DNA of 64,000 nt from Solwaraspora sp. WMMD791 (GCF_029581195.1 NZ_CP120737.1:2418001-2482000); one strand, 5' to 3'; counted from the first letter of the stretch, positions 43,454 through 52,226 are shown. Notes: generated from the sequence alone by a model not told the origin. Made by a program: numbers and translations.

Positions 43454-43951
43454 ATGGATGCGGACCTGCGGGCGGTGATGCGCAACTTCGCCACCGGCGT
43501 CGCCGTGGCGACGACGTACAGCGACCGGGCGGACGGCAGGCACCACGACGCGGTCACGGTCAACTCGCTGACCTCGGTCTCGCTCGATCCGCCGCTGGTG
43601 TCGCTGTGCCTGCGACTGGATTCGGCGTTCCTGGCCGATCTGCTGGCCACCAAGAAGTGGGCGGTGTCGATCCTGCCCGATGCGGCCCGCGACCTCGCCC
43701 GACGGCTGGCGGTGGACCGGGCGCGCCGGGCCGACACCGTCGGCACGCTGCCGGCGACGGCCGGGGCACGCACCGGTGCGCTCGTGCTCGACGCGTCCAG
43801 CTGGATCGAGTGTGTGCTGTGGGACAGCTTCGACCTCGGCGACCACACCCTCGTCGTCGGCGAGGTGGTCGCCGTGGACGACCGAGCGCACGGCCCGGCG
43901 CTGGTGTTCCTGCACGGCCGCTACCACACCCTCGACGATCCGACGCAGTGA
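43454..43951 (+). CDS. Flavin reductase (partner of the flavin monooxygenase)
   Basis: 165 residues. MRNFATGVAVATTYSDRADGRHHDAVTVNSLTSVSLDPPLVSLCL is the DIM6/NTAB flavin reductase domain, using NAD(P)H to make free reduced FMN or FAD. It starts five bases after the BBE gene. Expected partner: the group D monooxygenase at 34720, separated by the core operon. Confidence 0.85.
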   Translation: MDADLRAVMRNFATGVAVATTYSDRADGRHHDAVTVNSLTSVSLDPPLVSLCLRLDSAFLADLLATKKWAVSILPDAARDLARRLAVDRARRADTVGTLPATAGARTGALVLDASSWIECVLWDSFDLGDHTLVVGEVVAVDDRAHGPALVFLHGRYHTLDDPTQ

Positions 43952-43992
43952 CCGATGTCCGTCCGTCCCGTGACACACGAAAGGTCAGCAGC

Positions 43993-45186
43993 ATGAGCAA
44001 GATCCGCCAGGTATCCGGCGACGAGCGGTTGCACACCGCGTTCACCCTCTACCCGTACGCCTTCGACGCGACCCCGTCGCCGACCGCCGCCGACGAGCTG
44101 CGCGGGGTGCTGCCCTACCACGAGGACAACCACACCCTGATCGTCGAGCAGGACGGTCAGACCCTGGCCACCCTCGGGGCGATCCCGATGCGGCAGAACC
44201 TTCGGGGCAGGGCGATGGGGATGGCGGCGCTCGCCTGGTTGGCCACCCGTCCCGGTGCCCGTCGGCAGGGCCACGGACGCCAGCTGATGCACCAGATGCA
44301 CCGCGACATGCTCGACAAGGGACACTTGCTGGCGGTGCTCTACCCGTTCCATCCCGGCTACTACAGCAGGTTCGGCTACATCGGACTGCCGCTGAACCGG
44401 ACCGCGTCGTTCACCCCGCACGGGCTGGCTCCGCTGCTCGACGTCACCCTGCCCGGCGAGGTCTCCTGGCAGAGCATCCGCGAGGGCTTCGACACCTACC
44501 GGGCCTTCCAGCGACAGCTGTTGGAGCACCGACACGGCTACATGTTCACCCCCGACTTCCGGGCCGCGCGGGCGTCGAACGCCGACGACCGCTGGCTGGC
44601 CTGCGCCACCGTAGACGGGGAGGTGGTCGGCCTGCTCACCTACCGCGTCGACGGCTACGGCGGCACGCTGCACGCCGACGAGCTGCTCTACACCGACCCG
44701 CTCGGTCGGGCGCTGCTGCTGCAGTTCCTCGCCCAGCACGCGTACCAGGTCAGCCGGATCGAGATCACCGTCGCGCCGGACGAGTTCCCCGAGACCTGGG
44801 TGACCGGCCTCGAGGTACTGACCTCGGCCGAGGCGACGTTCCCCGCGTCGCCGCCGATGATGGGACGACTGCTGTCGATGGACGCGCTGCGCGGCCTGCG
44901 CTGCGCCGCCGGCCGGGTCGAGATCGACGTCGTCGACGACGACCTGCTCGCCGGCCGGTACCTGCTCGACGGCACCGACGGCACGATCACCGTGGGCACG
45001 ACCGACGGTGCCGGCCCGGCACCACGGGCGACCCTGACCGCCGCTGGGCTCTCCGGGCTGGCGTACGGCGTCCTCGACCCGCTCGACCTCGTCGCGCGCG
45101 GGCTCGGCGAGGTCGACGTCGAGGCGGCGGCGCAGTTGCGCACCCTGCTGCCGCGCTGCACGCCGCACGCCTTCGGCAAGGGCTGA
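43993..45186 (+). CDS. Eis-like GNAT N-acetyltransferase
   Basis: About 397 residues, ATG. The N-terminal GNAT domain has the acetyl-CoA loop RPGARRQGHGRQLMHQMHRDML (V/RxxxRxxGxG). A second GNAT-like half and a C-terminal SCP2-like domain (YLLDGTDGTITVG...LTAAGLSGLAYG) complete the three-domain Eis architecture. Eis enzymes acetylate primary amines, and mycobacterial Eis acetylates several substrates including drugs. Acetylation of a hydrazine, as tailoring or self-protection, fits here (inference). Confidence 0.85.
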   Translation: MSKIRQVSGDERLHTAFTLYPYAFDATPSPTAADELRGVLPYHEDNHTLIVEQDGQTLATLGAIPMRQNLRGRAMGMAALAWLATRPGARRQGHGRQLMHQMHRDMLDKGHLLAVLYPFHPGYYSRFGYIGLPLNRTASFTPHGLAPLLDVTLPGEVSWQSIREGFDTYRAFQRQLLEHRHGYMFTPDFRAARASNADDRWLACATVDGEVVGLLTYRVDGYGGTLHADELLYTDPLGRALLLQFLAQHAYQVSRIEITVAPDEFPETWVTGLEVLTSAEATFPASPPMMGRLLSMDALRGLRCAAGRVEIDVVDDDLLAGRYLLDGTDGTITVGTTDGAGPAPRATLTAAGLSGLAYGVLDPLDLVARGLGEVDVEAAAQLRTLLPRCTPHAFGKG

Positions 45187-45213
45187 CCGCCCAGCCGCGC
45201 CCCGGGCAGGCCA

Positions 45214-45252
45214 GGCCGGGTCCGACAGGTGTCACACCGGTCGGACCCGGCC
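45214..45252. terminator. Bidirectional terminator between eis-like and regulator genes
   Basis: GGCCGGGTCCGAC (45214-45226) and GTCGGACCCGGCC (45240-45252) are perfect 13-bp arms. The loop contains GGTGT/ACACC, making a nearly continuous hairpin. It lies between convergent genes and closes the biosynthetic operon. Confidence 0.85.
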
Positions 45253-45310
45253 GTTGCCGTCAGGTGGACCCCGGCACCGTCCTCGGGTGGGCTGGACGCG
45301 GCGGTCGCGG

Positions 45311-46735
45311 TCAGATGATGTCCGATGTGGGGACCGGGGCCGCCCAGGGGTTGACCCGGTGCAGGCCGGCGGCGGCCCGGCGGGCCCGGCGACTGGCCAG
45401 GTCGACCGGGGCCGCGGCGATGTCTCGCCGCACCTCTTCGGCGAACGCGCCGACCGGCACCGGCACGTCGTAGCTGCCCGGTACGGCGCAGTGCCGGACC
45501 AGCCCGGCGTCGACCAGCGACTCGAGCAGCTCGTCGGCGCTGTCGGTCGAGACGTTCATCGCCCGGGCCACCCCGGTCACGGTCATCGACCGGGCGCCGT
45601 CGCCGGCCAGCCGGCAGAGCAGGTCGCGCGCCGTGCGGGCCAGTCCCTGGTACGCCGACCCGATCCGGTCCCGTACGGTGACGTCGCCGACCGCAAGAAC
45701 GTCGAGCAGCCGCCGCCGATCGGTGAGCTGCCCCGCCGTGTAGCCGAGGGTCCGGCCGGGGCGCGCGGCGATGCGGCGGCCGACGACGTCGACGGCGAGC
45801 GGCAGGTCACCGCAGGTTTCGGCGATCGCGTCGGCGGCGGCGTACTCGGCCCGCACCCGCGCCTCGCCGACGAGCCGACCGAGCAGGTCCAGTGACTCCG
45901 CACGGGTGAAGACGTCCAGCCCGATCCGATGGGTGCCGCACAGGCCCAACAGCCGGGGCCGGCTGGTCAGGACGACCTGGCTGAACGCGCTCTGCGCCAG
46001 CAGCGAACGGACCTGGGCCTCGTGCTGGACGTTGTCCAGCACGACGAGCAGCTTGCGCTGTGCCAGCAGGGACCGGTAGAGACCGATGCGCTGCACCGGG
46101 CTGTCCGAGATCTGGTCGGCGGGCACCCCGAGGGCCAGCAGGAAGTCCCGCACGATCGTCGGGACCGCGTCGCCGTCCGGGCCGTGGGTGGTGAGGTCGA
46201 CGTACAGCTGTCCGTCGGGGAAGTGCCGCCCGGCCTGCTCCGCCAGGCGCAGCGCCACGGCGGACTTCCCCACCCCGGCCAGGCCGGTGATCAGGATGGG
46301 TGCGCGCGCGTCGGTGGGTGGGGCGATCAGGCGGCTGAGGGCGGCGATGACGTCGGCCCGGCCGACGAAGGCACCGGGAGCCATCGGCAGCTGCGCCGGG
46401 CGCGTGGGAACCGGGGGGCCGGGGGCGTCGCCGCCGTACGGGCGGTCGGTCCACCCCGCCGCCGGTACGCCGGACTGCTCGGCGATGTCGCGCCACCGCC
46501 GCTCCCAGGCACCGAGGTCGCCGCCGCAGGCGGAGACGAACGCCAGGGTCACCGCCAGCGTCGGCAGCCGTCGCCCGTCCGCCGCGCTGGACAGCACCGA
46601 CGGCGAGAACAGCGCCCTGCGGGCGAGCTCGCGGTAACTTGGATTGCCCGCCCGGCGGCGCAGCAGTCGGAGATCATGCGCGAATGCCGGGATCGGTCCG
46701 CCGGAGGCATCCAGCGGACGTTCGGGTCGTCCCAT
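45311..46735 (-). CDS. HTH plus NB-ARC (STAND) ATPase regulator, right flank of cluster
   Basis: About 474 residues; ATG 46735 after GGGGAGGAA. HTH (SYRELARRALFSPSVLSSAADGRRLPTLAVTLAFVSACGG), P-loop ITGLAGVGKSAVAL, Walker B KLLVVLDNV. Residue by residue it mirrors the regulator at 31707-33161, but without its repeat linker. No BTAD/SARP domain. Divergent from the solute-binding-protein gene across an AT-rich promoter region (46736-46965). Confidence 0.85.
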   Translation of the reverse strand: MGRPERPLDASGGPIPAFAHDLRLLRRRAGNPSYRELARRALFSPSVLSSAADGRRLPTLAVTLAFVSACGGDLGAWERRWRDIAEQSGVPAAGWTDRPYGGDAPGPPVPTRPAQLPMAPGAFVGRADVIAALSRLIAPPTDARAPILITGLAGVGKSAVALRLAEQAGRHFPDGQLYVDLTTHGPDGDAVPTIVRDFLLALGVPADQISDSPVQRIGLYRSLLAQRKLLVVLDNVQHEAQVRSLLAQSAFSQVVLTSRPRLLGLCGTHRIGLDVFTRAESLDLLGRLVGEARVRAEYAAADAIAETCGDLPLAVDVVGRRIAARPGRTLGYTAGQLTDRRRLLDVLAVGDVTVRDRIGSAYQGLARTARDLLCRLAGDGARSMTVTGVARAMNVSTDSADELLESLVDAGLVRHCAVPGSYDVPVPVGAFAEEVRRDIAAAPVDLASRRARRAAAGLHRVNPWAAPVPTSDII

Positions 46736-46965
46736 TTGTTCCTCCCCGATGGGTCTTGCCGTCCAGCCGAATGCTACCTGCGAACTGATCATCTGGGCAG
46801 TCCTCAGGACCTCGGTGCGGTAAGTAGAAATTGATTTGGTTGATTGTTTTGTTATCTGACGATGGCAGCCAATCCTAGCGTCTGTTGGACTTCGATCAGC
46901 GCAAACGCCCTGGCGACTGTGCCCAAATCCAGTGTCATCGGCCGGACAGGTTCAACGGAGGAAGC

Positions 46966-48573
46966 GTGCGATCATCCCATACCGCCCAAACAACGGCAAT
47001 GCCCAGCACAACGGGTGGGTTCACCGCCACCGACGACACCGTCGCGGACGCTGGCGACGGCGTGATCATCAGCTACCACGGAACCGAACCGGAGAACGCC
47101 CTGATCCCCGGACACACGACCGAGTCCGGCGGAGTCAAGGTGATCGCCGCCCTGTTCCGCGGCCTGGTCTCGTACGATCCGATCGACGCCAGCCCCCGCA
47201 ACGAGGTCGCCGAATCGATCGAGACCACGGACTCCACCCGGTTCGTCGTCACACTGCGACCCGGCTGGACGTTCCACGACGGCTCGCCGGTGACAGCGCG
47301 TAGTTTCGTCGACGCATGGAACTACACCGCCTACGGCCCCCACAGGATGCAGGCAGCCAGCTTCCTCTCGCACATCGAGGGATTCGACGAGGTGAATGCC
47401 GCCGACGCCACCGTCCGGGAATTGTCCGGACTGGAAGTGATCGACGACCACACGTTCGTGGTCACCTTGTCCGCACCATTCTCCGAATTCCCGGTCACCC
47501 TGGGATGCAGCGCATTCTTTCCACTGCCCGCGATGTTCTTCGCCGACCGGGAGGCGTACGAGGCGCACCCCATCGGGAACGGTGCCTTCCAGTTTGTTTC
47601 TCGGGAACCGGAGAAGTACATTCTTCTGCGCCGCTACGACGGGTACGCCGGGGCCGAGAAGCCACACGTCGGCGGCGTCGAGTTCCGGATCTACGCCAGC
47701 CTGGAGGACGCCTACCACGACGTGATGGCCGACAAGCTCGACTACCTCGACGTCACCCCGTTCTGGGCCTTGACGGACAACCGGTACCTGCGGGACCTAC
47801 CGAACCGCACGCACGACCGGACATATCTCGGGATCCAGACGATATCCTTTCCGCTGTACGATTCCCGCTACGCAGATCCCCGACTGCGCCAGGCGATCTC
47901 CATGGCGATCGACCGGGTCACGCTGATCGACCGGATCTTCCAGGGCCATCAGGTCCCGGCCGACGGGCTGGTGCCACCGGCCGTCTCCGGCCGGGCCGAG
48001 AACCAGGGCGGCGAGCTGTGCAGCTACTCCCCCGTACGGGCCAAGGAACTCTTCGACGCCTGTGACTTCACCGGCGAGATCGAGCTGACCTCCAACGTCG
48101 ACTCGCCCAATCAGCCGTGGATGGAGGAGGTCTGCGCCTCGGTCACCGCGACGCTCGGCGTACCGTGCCGATTCGTGCCGATCCCCACTCTCGGGGAGTT
48201 CCGTCGGCGGCTCAACGCTCAGGAGATCGTCGCGCTGTTCCGATCCGGCTGGATCGCCGACTACCCGTCGATCGAGAACTTCCTCAGCCCGATGTTCCGC
48301 ACCGGCGCGTCGGACAACGTCGGCAAGTACAGCAACCCCGAGGTGGACGCCCTGTTGTCCGCAGCGGACCGTGCGCCGACCAGCGCGCAGGCGTGGGATC
48401 TCTATCAGCAGGCGGAACGGCTGATCCTGCAGGACATGCCGACGATTCCGATCTGGTACCAGAGCACCCTGTCTGCGTGGTCCACCCGGATGCGCAACGT
48501 CCAACCGAACCCGTTCCGGGAGCTCGACCTGTTCAGCGTCACCGTGGCGGGACCGGACACCACAACGGACTGA
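46966..48573 (+). CDS. Oligopeptide-type solute-binding protein (SBP_bac_5) without visible signal peptide
   Basis: About 535 residues from GTG 46966 (GGAGG upstream). The family 5 signature is clear: GLVSYDPIDASPRNEVAESIETTDSTRFVVTLRPGWTFHDGSPVTARSFVDAWNY and ...LRQAISMAIDRVTLIDRIFQG. The N-terminus (MRSSHTAQTTAMPSTTGGF...) has neither a hydrophobic signal segment nor a lipobox Cys, unlike normal family members. No permease or ATPase genes are adjacent. It may bind a peptide-like intermediate in the cytoplasm, or the true start lies elsewhere. Confidence 0.85.
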   Translation: MRSSHTAQTTAMPSTTGGFTATDDTVADAGDGVIISYHGTEPENALIPGHTTESGGVKVIAALFRGLVSYDPIDASPRNEVAESIETTDSTRFVVTLRPGWTFHDGSPVTARSFVDAWNYTAYGPHRMQAASFLSHIEGFDEVNAADATVRELSGLEVIDDHTFVVTLSAPFSEFPVTLGCSAFFPLPAMFFADREAYEAHPIGNGAFQFVSREPEKYILLRRYDGYAGAEKPHVGGVEFRIYASLEDAYHDVMADKLDYLDVTPFWALTDNRYLRDLPNRTHDRTYLGIQTISFPLYDSRYADPRLRQAISMAIDRVTLIDRIFQGHQVPADGLVPPAVSGRAENQGGELCSYSPVRAKELFDACDFTGEIELTSNVDSPNQPWMEEVCASVTATLGVPCRFVPIPTLGEFRRRLNAQEIVALFRSGWIADYPSIENFLSPMFRTGASDNVGKYSNPEVDALLSAADRAPTSAQAWDLYQQAERLILQDMPTIPIWYQSTLSAWSTRMRNVQPNPFRELDLFSVTVAGPDTTTD

Positions 48574-48577
48574 CACC

Positions 48578-48612
48578 CGGGCGGGGCGTCGGTGCGGCCG
48601 GCGCCCCGCCCG
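48578..48612 (+). terminator. Hairpin after the solute-binding-protein gene
   Basis: CGGGCGGGGCG (48578-48588) pairs with CGCCCCGCCCG (48602-48612), an 11-bp perfect stem immediately after the TGA. The downstream DDAH-like gene starts 50 bases later, so it probably has its own promoter or relies on read-through. Confidence 0.75.
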
Positions 48613-48661
48613 ACCGGATCGACACGTCGGGTGGGACACCCCGACGATGGGAAGGCGTAAC

Positions 48662-49474
48662 GTGAACCGCGAACTGCTGATGTCCGACGCGACCCATTTC
48701 CGCGTCGACTACGAAATCAACCCGTACATGTGCACCGGGGTGCAACCGGACCCGGCGGCGGCGGTCGCCGAGCACGCCGCGATCGCCGCGGCGCATCTGG
48801 CGGCCGGCCGCAAGGTGGAGTACCTGCCGTCCGCCCCGCAGTGCCCGGACATGGTGTTCACCGCCAACGCAGCCGTGGTCCGTGGTGGCCGGGCGGTACT
48901 GGGCGACCCGCCCGCGCAGCGGCAGGCAGAGCTGCCGTACTTCCGCCAGTGGCTGACCGAGCAGGGCTACGACGTCGTCGCCGCGCCGTACCCGTTCAGT
49001 GGTCAGGGCGACGCGTTGGCCTTCGGTGACCTGCTGCTGGCCGGCTACGGCTACCGCACCGACCGGCGGATGCACCCGGTGCTCGCCGCCGAACTCGGCT
49101 ACCAGGTGGTGCCGGTACGCACGGTGAGCCCCCGCTGGTACGACCTGGACCTCGCGGTCGCGGTCGTCGGCGGCCCCACGAACACCCTTGCCTGGTGCCC
49201 GGCGGCGCTCGACCCGGTCAGCCAGGGGCGGCTGCGCGACCTCGGCGTCGACCTGATCGACGTCGACGTCGCCGAGGCCGCCCGGTTCGCGCTCAACCTG
49301 GTCAGCGACGGCACCACGGTGACGATGACCCGGGGCAACCCGGGTCTCGCCGGTGCGCTGCGCGACCGTGGCCTGCAGGTCGTCGAGCTCGACACGACCG
49401 AACTGGCCAAGGGCGGTGGCGGAATCCGCTGCACCGCCCTGACCCTGGACAACCCGCCGGCTACGACCGGCTGA
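48662..49474 (+). CDS. DDAH/amidinotransferase-family protein with altered active site
   Basis: About 270 residues, GTG after GGGAAGG. The guanidine-modifying fold is recognisable: HFRVDYEINPYM, CPDMVFTANAAVV, and the C-terminal GGGGIRCTAL with the catalytic Cys. Two other triad positions differ from the family: the Glu motif (E in GEGD) reads GQGD, and the catalytic His segment (usually FYHLD) reads WYDLD. It may therefore not hydrolyse arginine derivatives in the usual way; it could bind a guanidine or carry out altered chemistry. Confidence 0.8.
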   Translation: MNRELLMSDATHFRVDYEINPYMCTGVQPDPAAAVAEHAAIAAAHLAAGRKVEYLPSAPQCPDMVFTANAAVVRGGRAVLGDPPAQRQAELPYFRQWLTEQGYDVVAAPYPFSGQGDALAFGDLLLAGYGYRTDRRMHPVLAAELGYQVVPVRTVSPRWYDLDLAVAVVGGPTNTLAWCPAALDPVSQGRLRDLGVDLIDVDVAEAARFALNLVSDGTTVTMTRGNPGLAGALRDRGLQVVELDTTELAKGGGGIRCTALTLDNPPATTG

Positions 49475-49490
49475 GACGCGGCCCCGCCGG

Positions 49491-50855
49491 TCAACCACGG
49501 TTCGGCTGCGGCTCCCGCTCGTCGTCGGCGACGGCGTCCACCGCAGCCGGCACCGGCGGTGTCGCCGTCCCGACCGGTGGCGTCTCGACAGTCGGCCGCA
49601 TGATCTTCATCGACAGGACCGCCGCGCCGATGCTGAGGAAGCCGGCGACGTACCAGACCGGCGCGTAGTTGCCGAAGCCGTCCCGGGTCATGCCGGCCAC
49701 CGTGGCCGCGATCGCGGCACCGATCTGGTGGGAGGCGAAGACCCAGCCGAACACGATCGGAGCGGACATCCCGAAATGCTCCCGGCACAGGGCGACCGTC
49801 GGCGGCACGGTCGCGATGAAGTCCAGACCGTAGAAGACGACGAACACCATCATGAATCCGGTCACCGTGTCGTCGAAGACGTGCGGCAGCGCCAGCAGCG
49901 AGATCCCCCGCAGCAGGTAGTAGATCGCCAGCAGCAACCGGGAGTCGACGCGGTCGGTGAGCCACCCGGACAGGATCGTGCCGACCAGGTCGAAGACGCC
50001 GATCAACGCGAGCAGCCCGGCGGCGGTGACGCTGGGCATGCCGTGGTCGTGGGCCGCCGGGATGAAGTGGGTGGCGACCAGGCCGTTGGTGGTGGCGCCA
50101 CAGATGGCGAAGCCGGCGGCGAGCAGCCAGAAGGGCCTGGTCCGGGCGGCGTTCTTCAGCGTGGTCACCGCGAGCCGGGCCGCGTTGCCGGAGGCCGGCC
50201 GCGGTGGCACCACCTCGGTCGCCCCGTGCGGCGGGATGCCGATGTCCGCCGGATGCTCGCGGAAGAAGAGCAGGACCAACGGGACCGTCGCGAACGCCAC
50301 CAGGGACACCACGATCGCGGCGGAACGCCACCCGGCGGAGGACTCCGCCATCGACGCCACCAGCGGCAGGAAGATCAGGGAGCCGGTCGCGCCACCGGCC
50401 GACAGGATGCCGGTGACCAGGCCGATCCGCTTGGCGAACCAGCGGGTGCCGATGGTGGCCACGAAGCCCAGCGAGATCGAGCCGGCGCCGAGGCCCACCA
50501 GCACACCCCAGAGCAGGACGAGTTGCCAGGCCGCCGTCATGAACACGGTCAGGCCGCTGCCCAGCGCGATCAGCGCCATCGCGCCGGCGGTGACCTTGCG
50601 GACACCGAACCGTTCCATCAGCGCGGCGGAGAACGGTGCGGTGACCCCGTACAGGGCGAGGTTGACCGACATGGCGAAGCCGATGGTGCCGGTCGACCAG
50701 CCGAACTCCTGCTGCAGCGGCTCCACCAGCGCTCCGGGTGTGGCCCGGAAACCCGCCGCGCCGACCAGGGCGACGAAGCCGATACCCGCGATCATCCACG
50801 GCCACAGATGCTTGGTGCGAATCATGCGGCAAGCGTCGTCGATCACCGCCGGCAC
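49491..50855 (-). CDS. MFS transporter (OFA/MCT-like), probable exporter
   Basis: About 454 residues, twelve predicted helices. FGWSTGTIGFAMSVNLALYGVTAPFSAALMERFGVRKV is typical of the oxalate/formate-antiporter-like MFS branch. It is divergent from the AraC regulator at 50897 with a palindrome in the 41-base gap. Likely drug or metabolite efflux for the cluster; it might also be an independent unit. Confidence 0.82.
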   Translation of the reverse strand: MPAVIDDACRMIRTKHLWPWMIAGIGFVALVGAAGFRATPGALVEPLQQEFGWSTGTIGFAMSVNLALYGVTAPFSAALMERFGVRKVTAGAMALIALGSGLTVFMTAAWQLVLLWGVLVGLGAGSISLGFVATIGTRWFAKRIGLVTGILSAGGATGSLIFLPLVASMAESSAGWRSAAIVVSLVAFATVPLVLLFFREHPADIGIPPHGATEVVPPRPASGNAARLAVTTLKNAARTRPFWLLAAGFAICGATTNGLVATHFIPAAHDHGMPSVTAAGLLALIGVFDLVGTILSGWLTDRVDSRLLLAIYYLLRGISLLALPHVFDDTVTGFMMVFVVFYGLDFIATVPPTVALCREHFGMSAPIVFGWVFASHQIGAAIAATVAGMTRDGFGNYAPVWYVAGFLSIGAAVLSMKIMRPTVETPPVGTATPPVPAAVDAVADDEREPQPNRG

Positions 50856-50862
50856 GAGGAAG

Positions 50863-50876
50863 TGGCTCTAGAGCCA
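50863..50876. promoter_or_regulatory. Perfect palindrome between MFS and AraC genes (putative operator)
   Basis: TGGCTCTAGAGCCA is a perfect 14-bp palindrome in the 41-base space between divergent starts, and so overlaps any promoter for both genes. It is a candidate binding site for the adjacent AraC-type regulator or another dimeric repressor. Confidence 0.65.
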
Positions 50877-50896
50877 ACATGTGAAAGAATCAGGCC

Positions 50897-51907
50897 ATGG
50901 ATCGTCCTCACCTGATTGCGGTGCTCGCGTTGGACGGCGTGGTCGCCTTCGACATCGGCACTCCGACGCAGATCTTCCACTCCGCCCGCGACGACCGTGA
51001 CCGACGCCTCTACCAGGTACGGATCTGCACCCCCGGCGGGGCACCGGTGCGCAGCGCCGCAGGGTTCACCGTCGCCGCCGACCATGGACTGGAGCTGCTG
51101 TCCGAGGCGGACACCGTGCTCGTCGCCGGGGTGCAGGACCAGGCTCAGGTCCTGATCGACGGCACAGTGGACGAGAACGTCCGCAATGCCCTGCACGCGG
51201 CCGCGGACCGCGGTGCCCGGATGATGTCCACCTGTACGGGGGCCTTCGTCCTGGCCGGCGCCGGCCTGCTCGACGGCCGCCGGGCCACCACGCACTGGGC
51301 GCACGCCGACGACTTCCGCCACCTGTTCCCCCGCGTCGATCTCGACCCGGACGTGCTGTTCGTCGACGACGGCGGCATCCTCACCTCGGCCGGCGTCGGC
51401 GCCGGCATCGACCTGTGCCTACAGGTCGTGCGCGACGACCACGGCAGCGAGATCGCCAACATGGCCGCCCGCCGCTGCGTGGTGCCGCCGTGGCGCCCGG
51501 GTGGCCAGTCGCAGTACATCGTGCGCCCGGTCCCCCAGGTCACCGACACCTCCACCGCCGCGGCCCGCGCCTGGGCGCTCGAACACCTGCACGAGCCGCT
51601 GGACCTGCGGGTGCTGGCCGCGCACGCCCGGATGAGCGTACGCACCTTCACCCGCCGGTTCCGCGAGGAGACCGGGCTGAGCCCCGGCAAGTGGATCACG
51701 CAACAGCGCGTCGAGCGGGCACGGCACCTGCTGGAGACGACGGAGATGGTCATCGACCAGGTGGCCCGCCACTCCGGCTTCGGTACGGCGGCGGCCCTGC
51801 GGCAGCAGATGAGCGCCACGGTCGGCGTCCCGCCCAGCGCGTACCGCACCACGTTCCGGTCAGCCGACGCCACCCGCGCGCACCGGGTCTCCGCCCTCGT
51901 CCGCTGA
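50897..51907 (+). CDS. GlxA-type AraC-family transcriptional regulator
   Basis: About 336 residues. The N-terminal DJ-1/PfpI-like domain contains MMSTCTGAFVLAGAGLLDGRRATTHW (Cys nucleophile position kept). The C-terminal double HTH starts AWALEHLHEPLDLRVLAAHARMSVRTFTRRFREETGLSPGKWI. Divergent from the MFS gene, which it probably controls. 51908-52184 holds hairpins only. Confidence 0.88.
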   Translation: MDRPHLIAVLALDGVVAFDIGTPTQIFHSARDDRDRRLYQVRICTPGGAPVRSAAGFTVAADHGLELLSEADTVLVAGVQDQAQVLIDGTVDENVRNALHAAADRGARMMSTCTGAFVLAGAGLLDGRRATTHWAHADDFRHLFPRVDLDPDVLFVDDGGILTSAGVGAGIDLCLQVVRDDHGSEIANMAARRCVVPPWRPGGQSQYIVRPVPQVTDTSTAAARAWALEHLHEPLDLRVLAAHARMSVRTFTRRFREETGLSPGKWITQQRVERARHLLETTEMVIDQVARHSGFGTAAALRQQMSATVGVPPSAYRTTFRSADATRAHRVSALVR

Positions 51908-52026
51908 CCTCCGGAGGTCCTGCGGCGCGCGCCAGCCCGCCGCCCTGACTGGTGCCGACCACCACCAGCCCGCGCCTTGACTGGCCGACCCCGGCCAGTC
52001 CCCACAGGCACATTCGGGTTTGCGCG

Positions 52027-52064
52027 GTATTCCTGTGAGGAATAATCATTCCCTACAGGAATAC
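52027..52064. repeat. Inverted repeat with nested inner repeat
   Basis: GTATTCCTGT (52027-52036) and ACAGGAATAC (52055-52064) are perfect inverted arms; between them GGAAT/ATTCC (52039-52043/52048-52052) form a second pair. AT-rich against its surroundings. Could be an operator or a small transposon end; no ORF is attached. Confidence 0.6.
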
Positions 52065-52137
52065 TGTCAGGTCGCGGTACCTGTTCCGGCTGTGGCCCTG
52101 CCCGGACGCACCGACGACCGACCGAAACTGAGACGAC

Positions 52138-52165
52138 ACAGGGCACCGGTGATCCGGTGCCCTGT
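52138..52165 (-). terminator. Terminator of the tRNA-Val locus
   Basis: ACAGGGCACCGG (52138-52149) pairs with CCGGTGCCCTGT (52154-52165), 12 bp with a TGAT loop. It lies 20 bases past the 3' end of the tRNA fragment on the minus strand, where the tRNA terminator is expected. Confidence 0.8.
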
Positions 52166-52184
52166 TCGCGTGCTGGCCAGATCG

Positions 52185-52226
52185 TGGGCGCGGCAGGTTT
52201 CGAACCTGCGACCCCTCGCTTGTAAG
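52185..52226 (-). other. attL: 3' part of tRNA-Val(TAC), AICE integration site
   Basis: On the minus strand the sequence reads from the anticodon loop CTTACAA through GCGAG, variable loop, T arm GCAGG-TTCGAAA-CCTGC and acceptor CGCGCCC to discriminator A. The 5' half of a tRNA is missing: the bases to the right do not pair as an anticodon stem. Expected for the chromosomal 3' end left after an element integrated in the tRNA; the intact gene should be rebuilt beyond the integrase at the other end. Confidence 0.85.

Noticed and set aside
52185-52226. Complete tRNA gene
   Set aside because: The anticodon stem 5' strand, D arm and acceptor 5' strand are absent to the right; only the 3' part exists, as expected for an attachment site.
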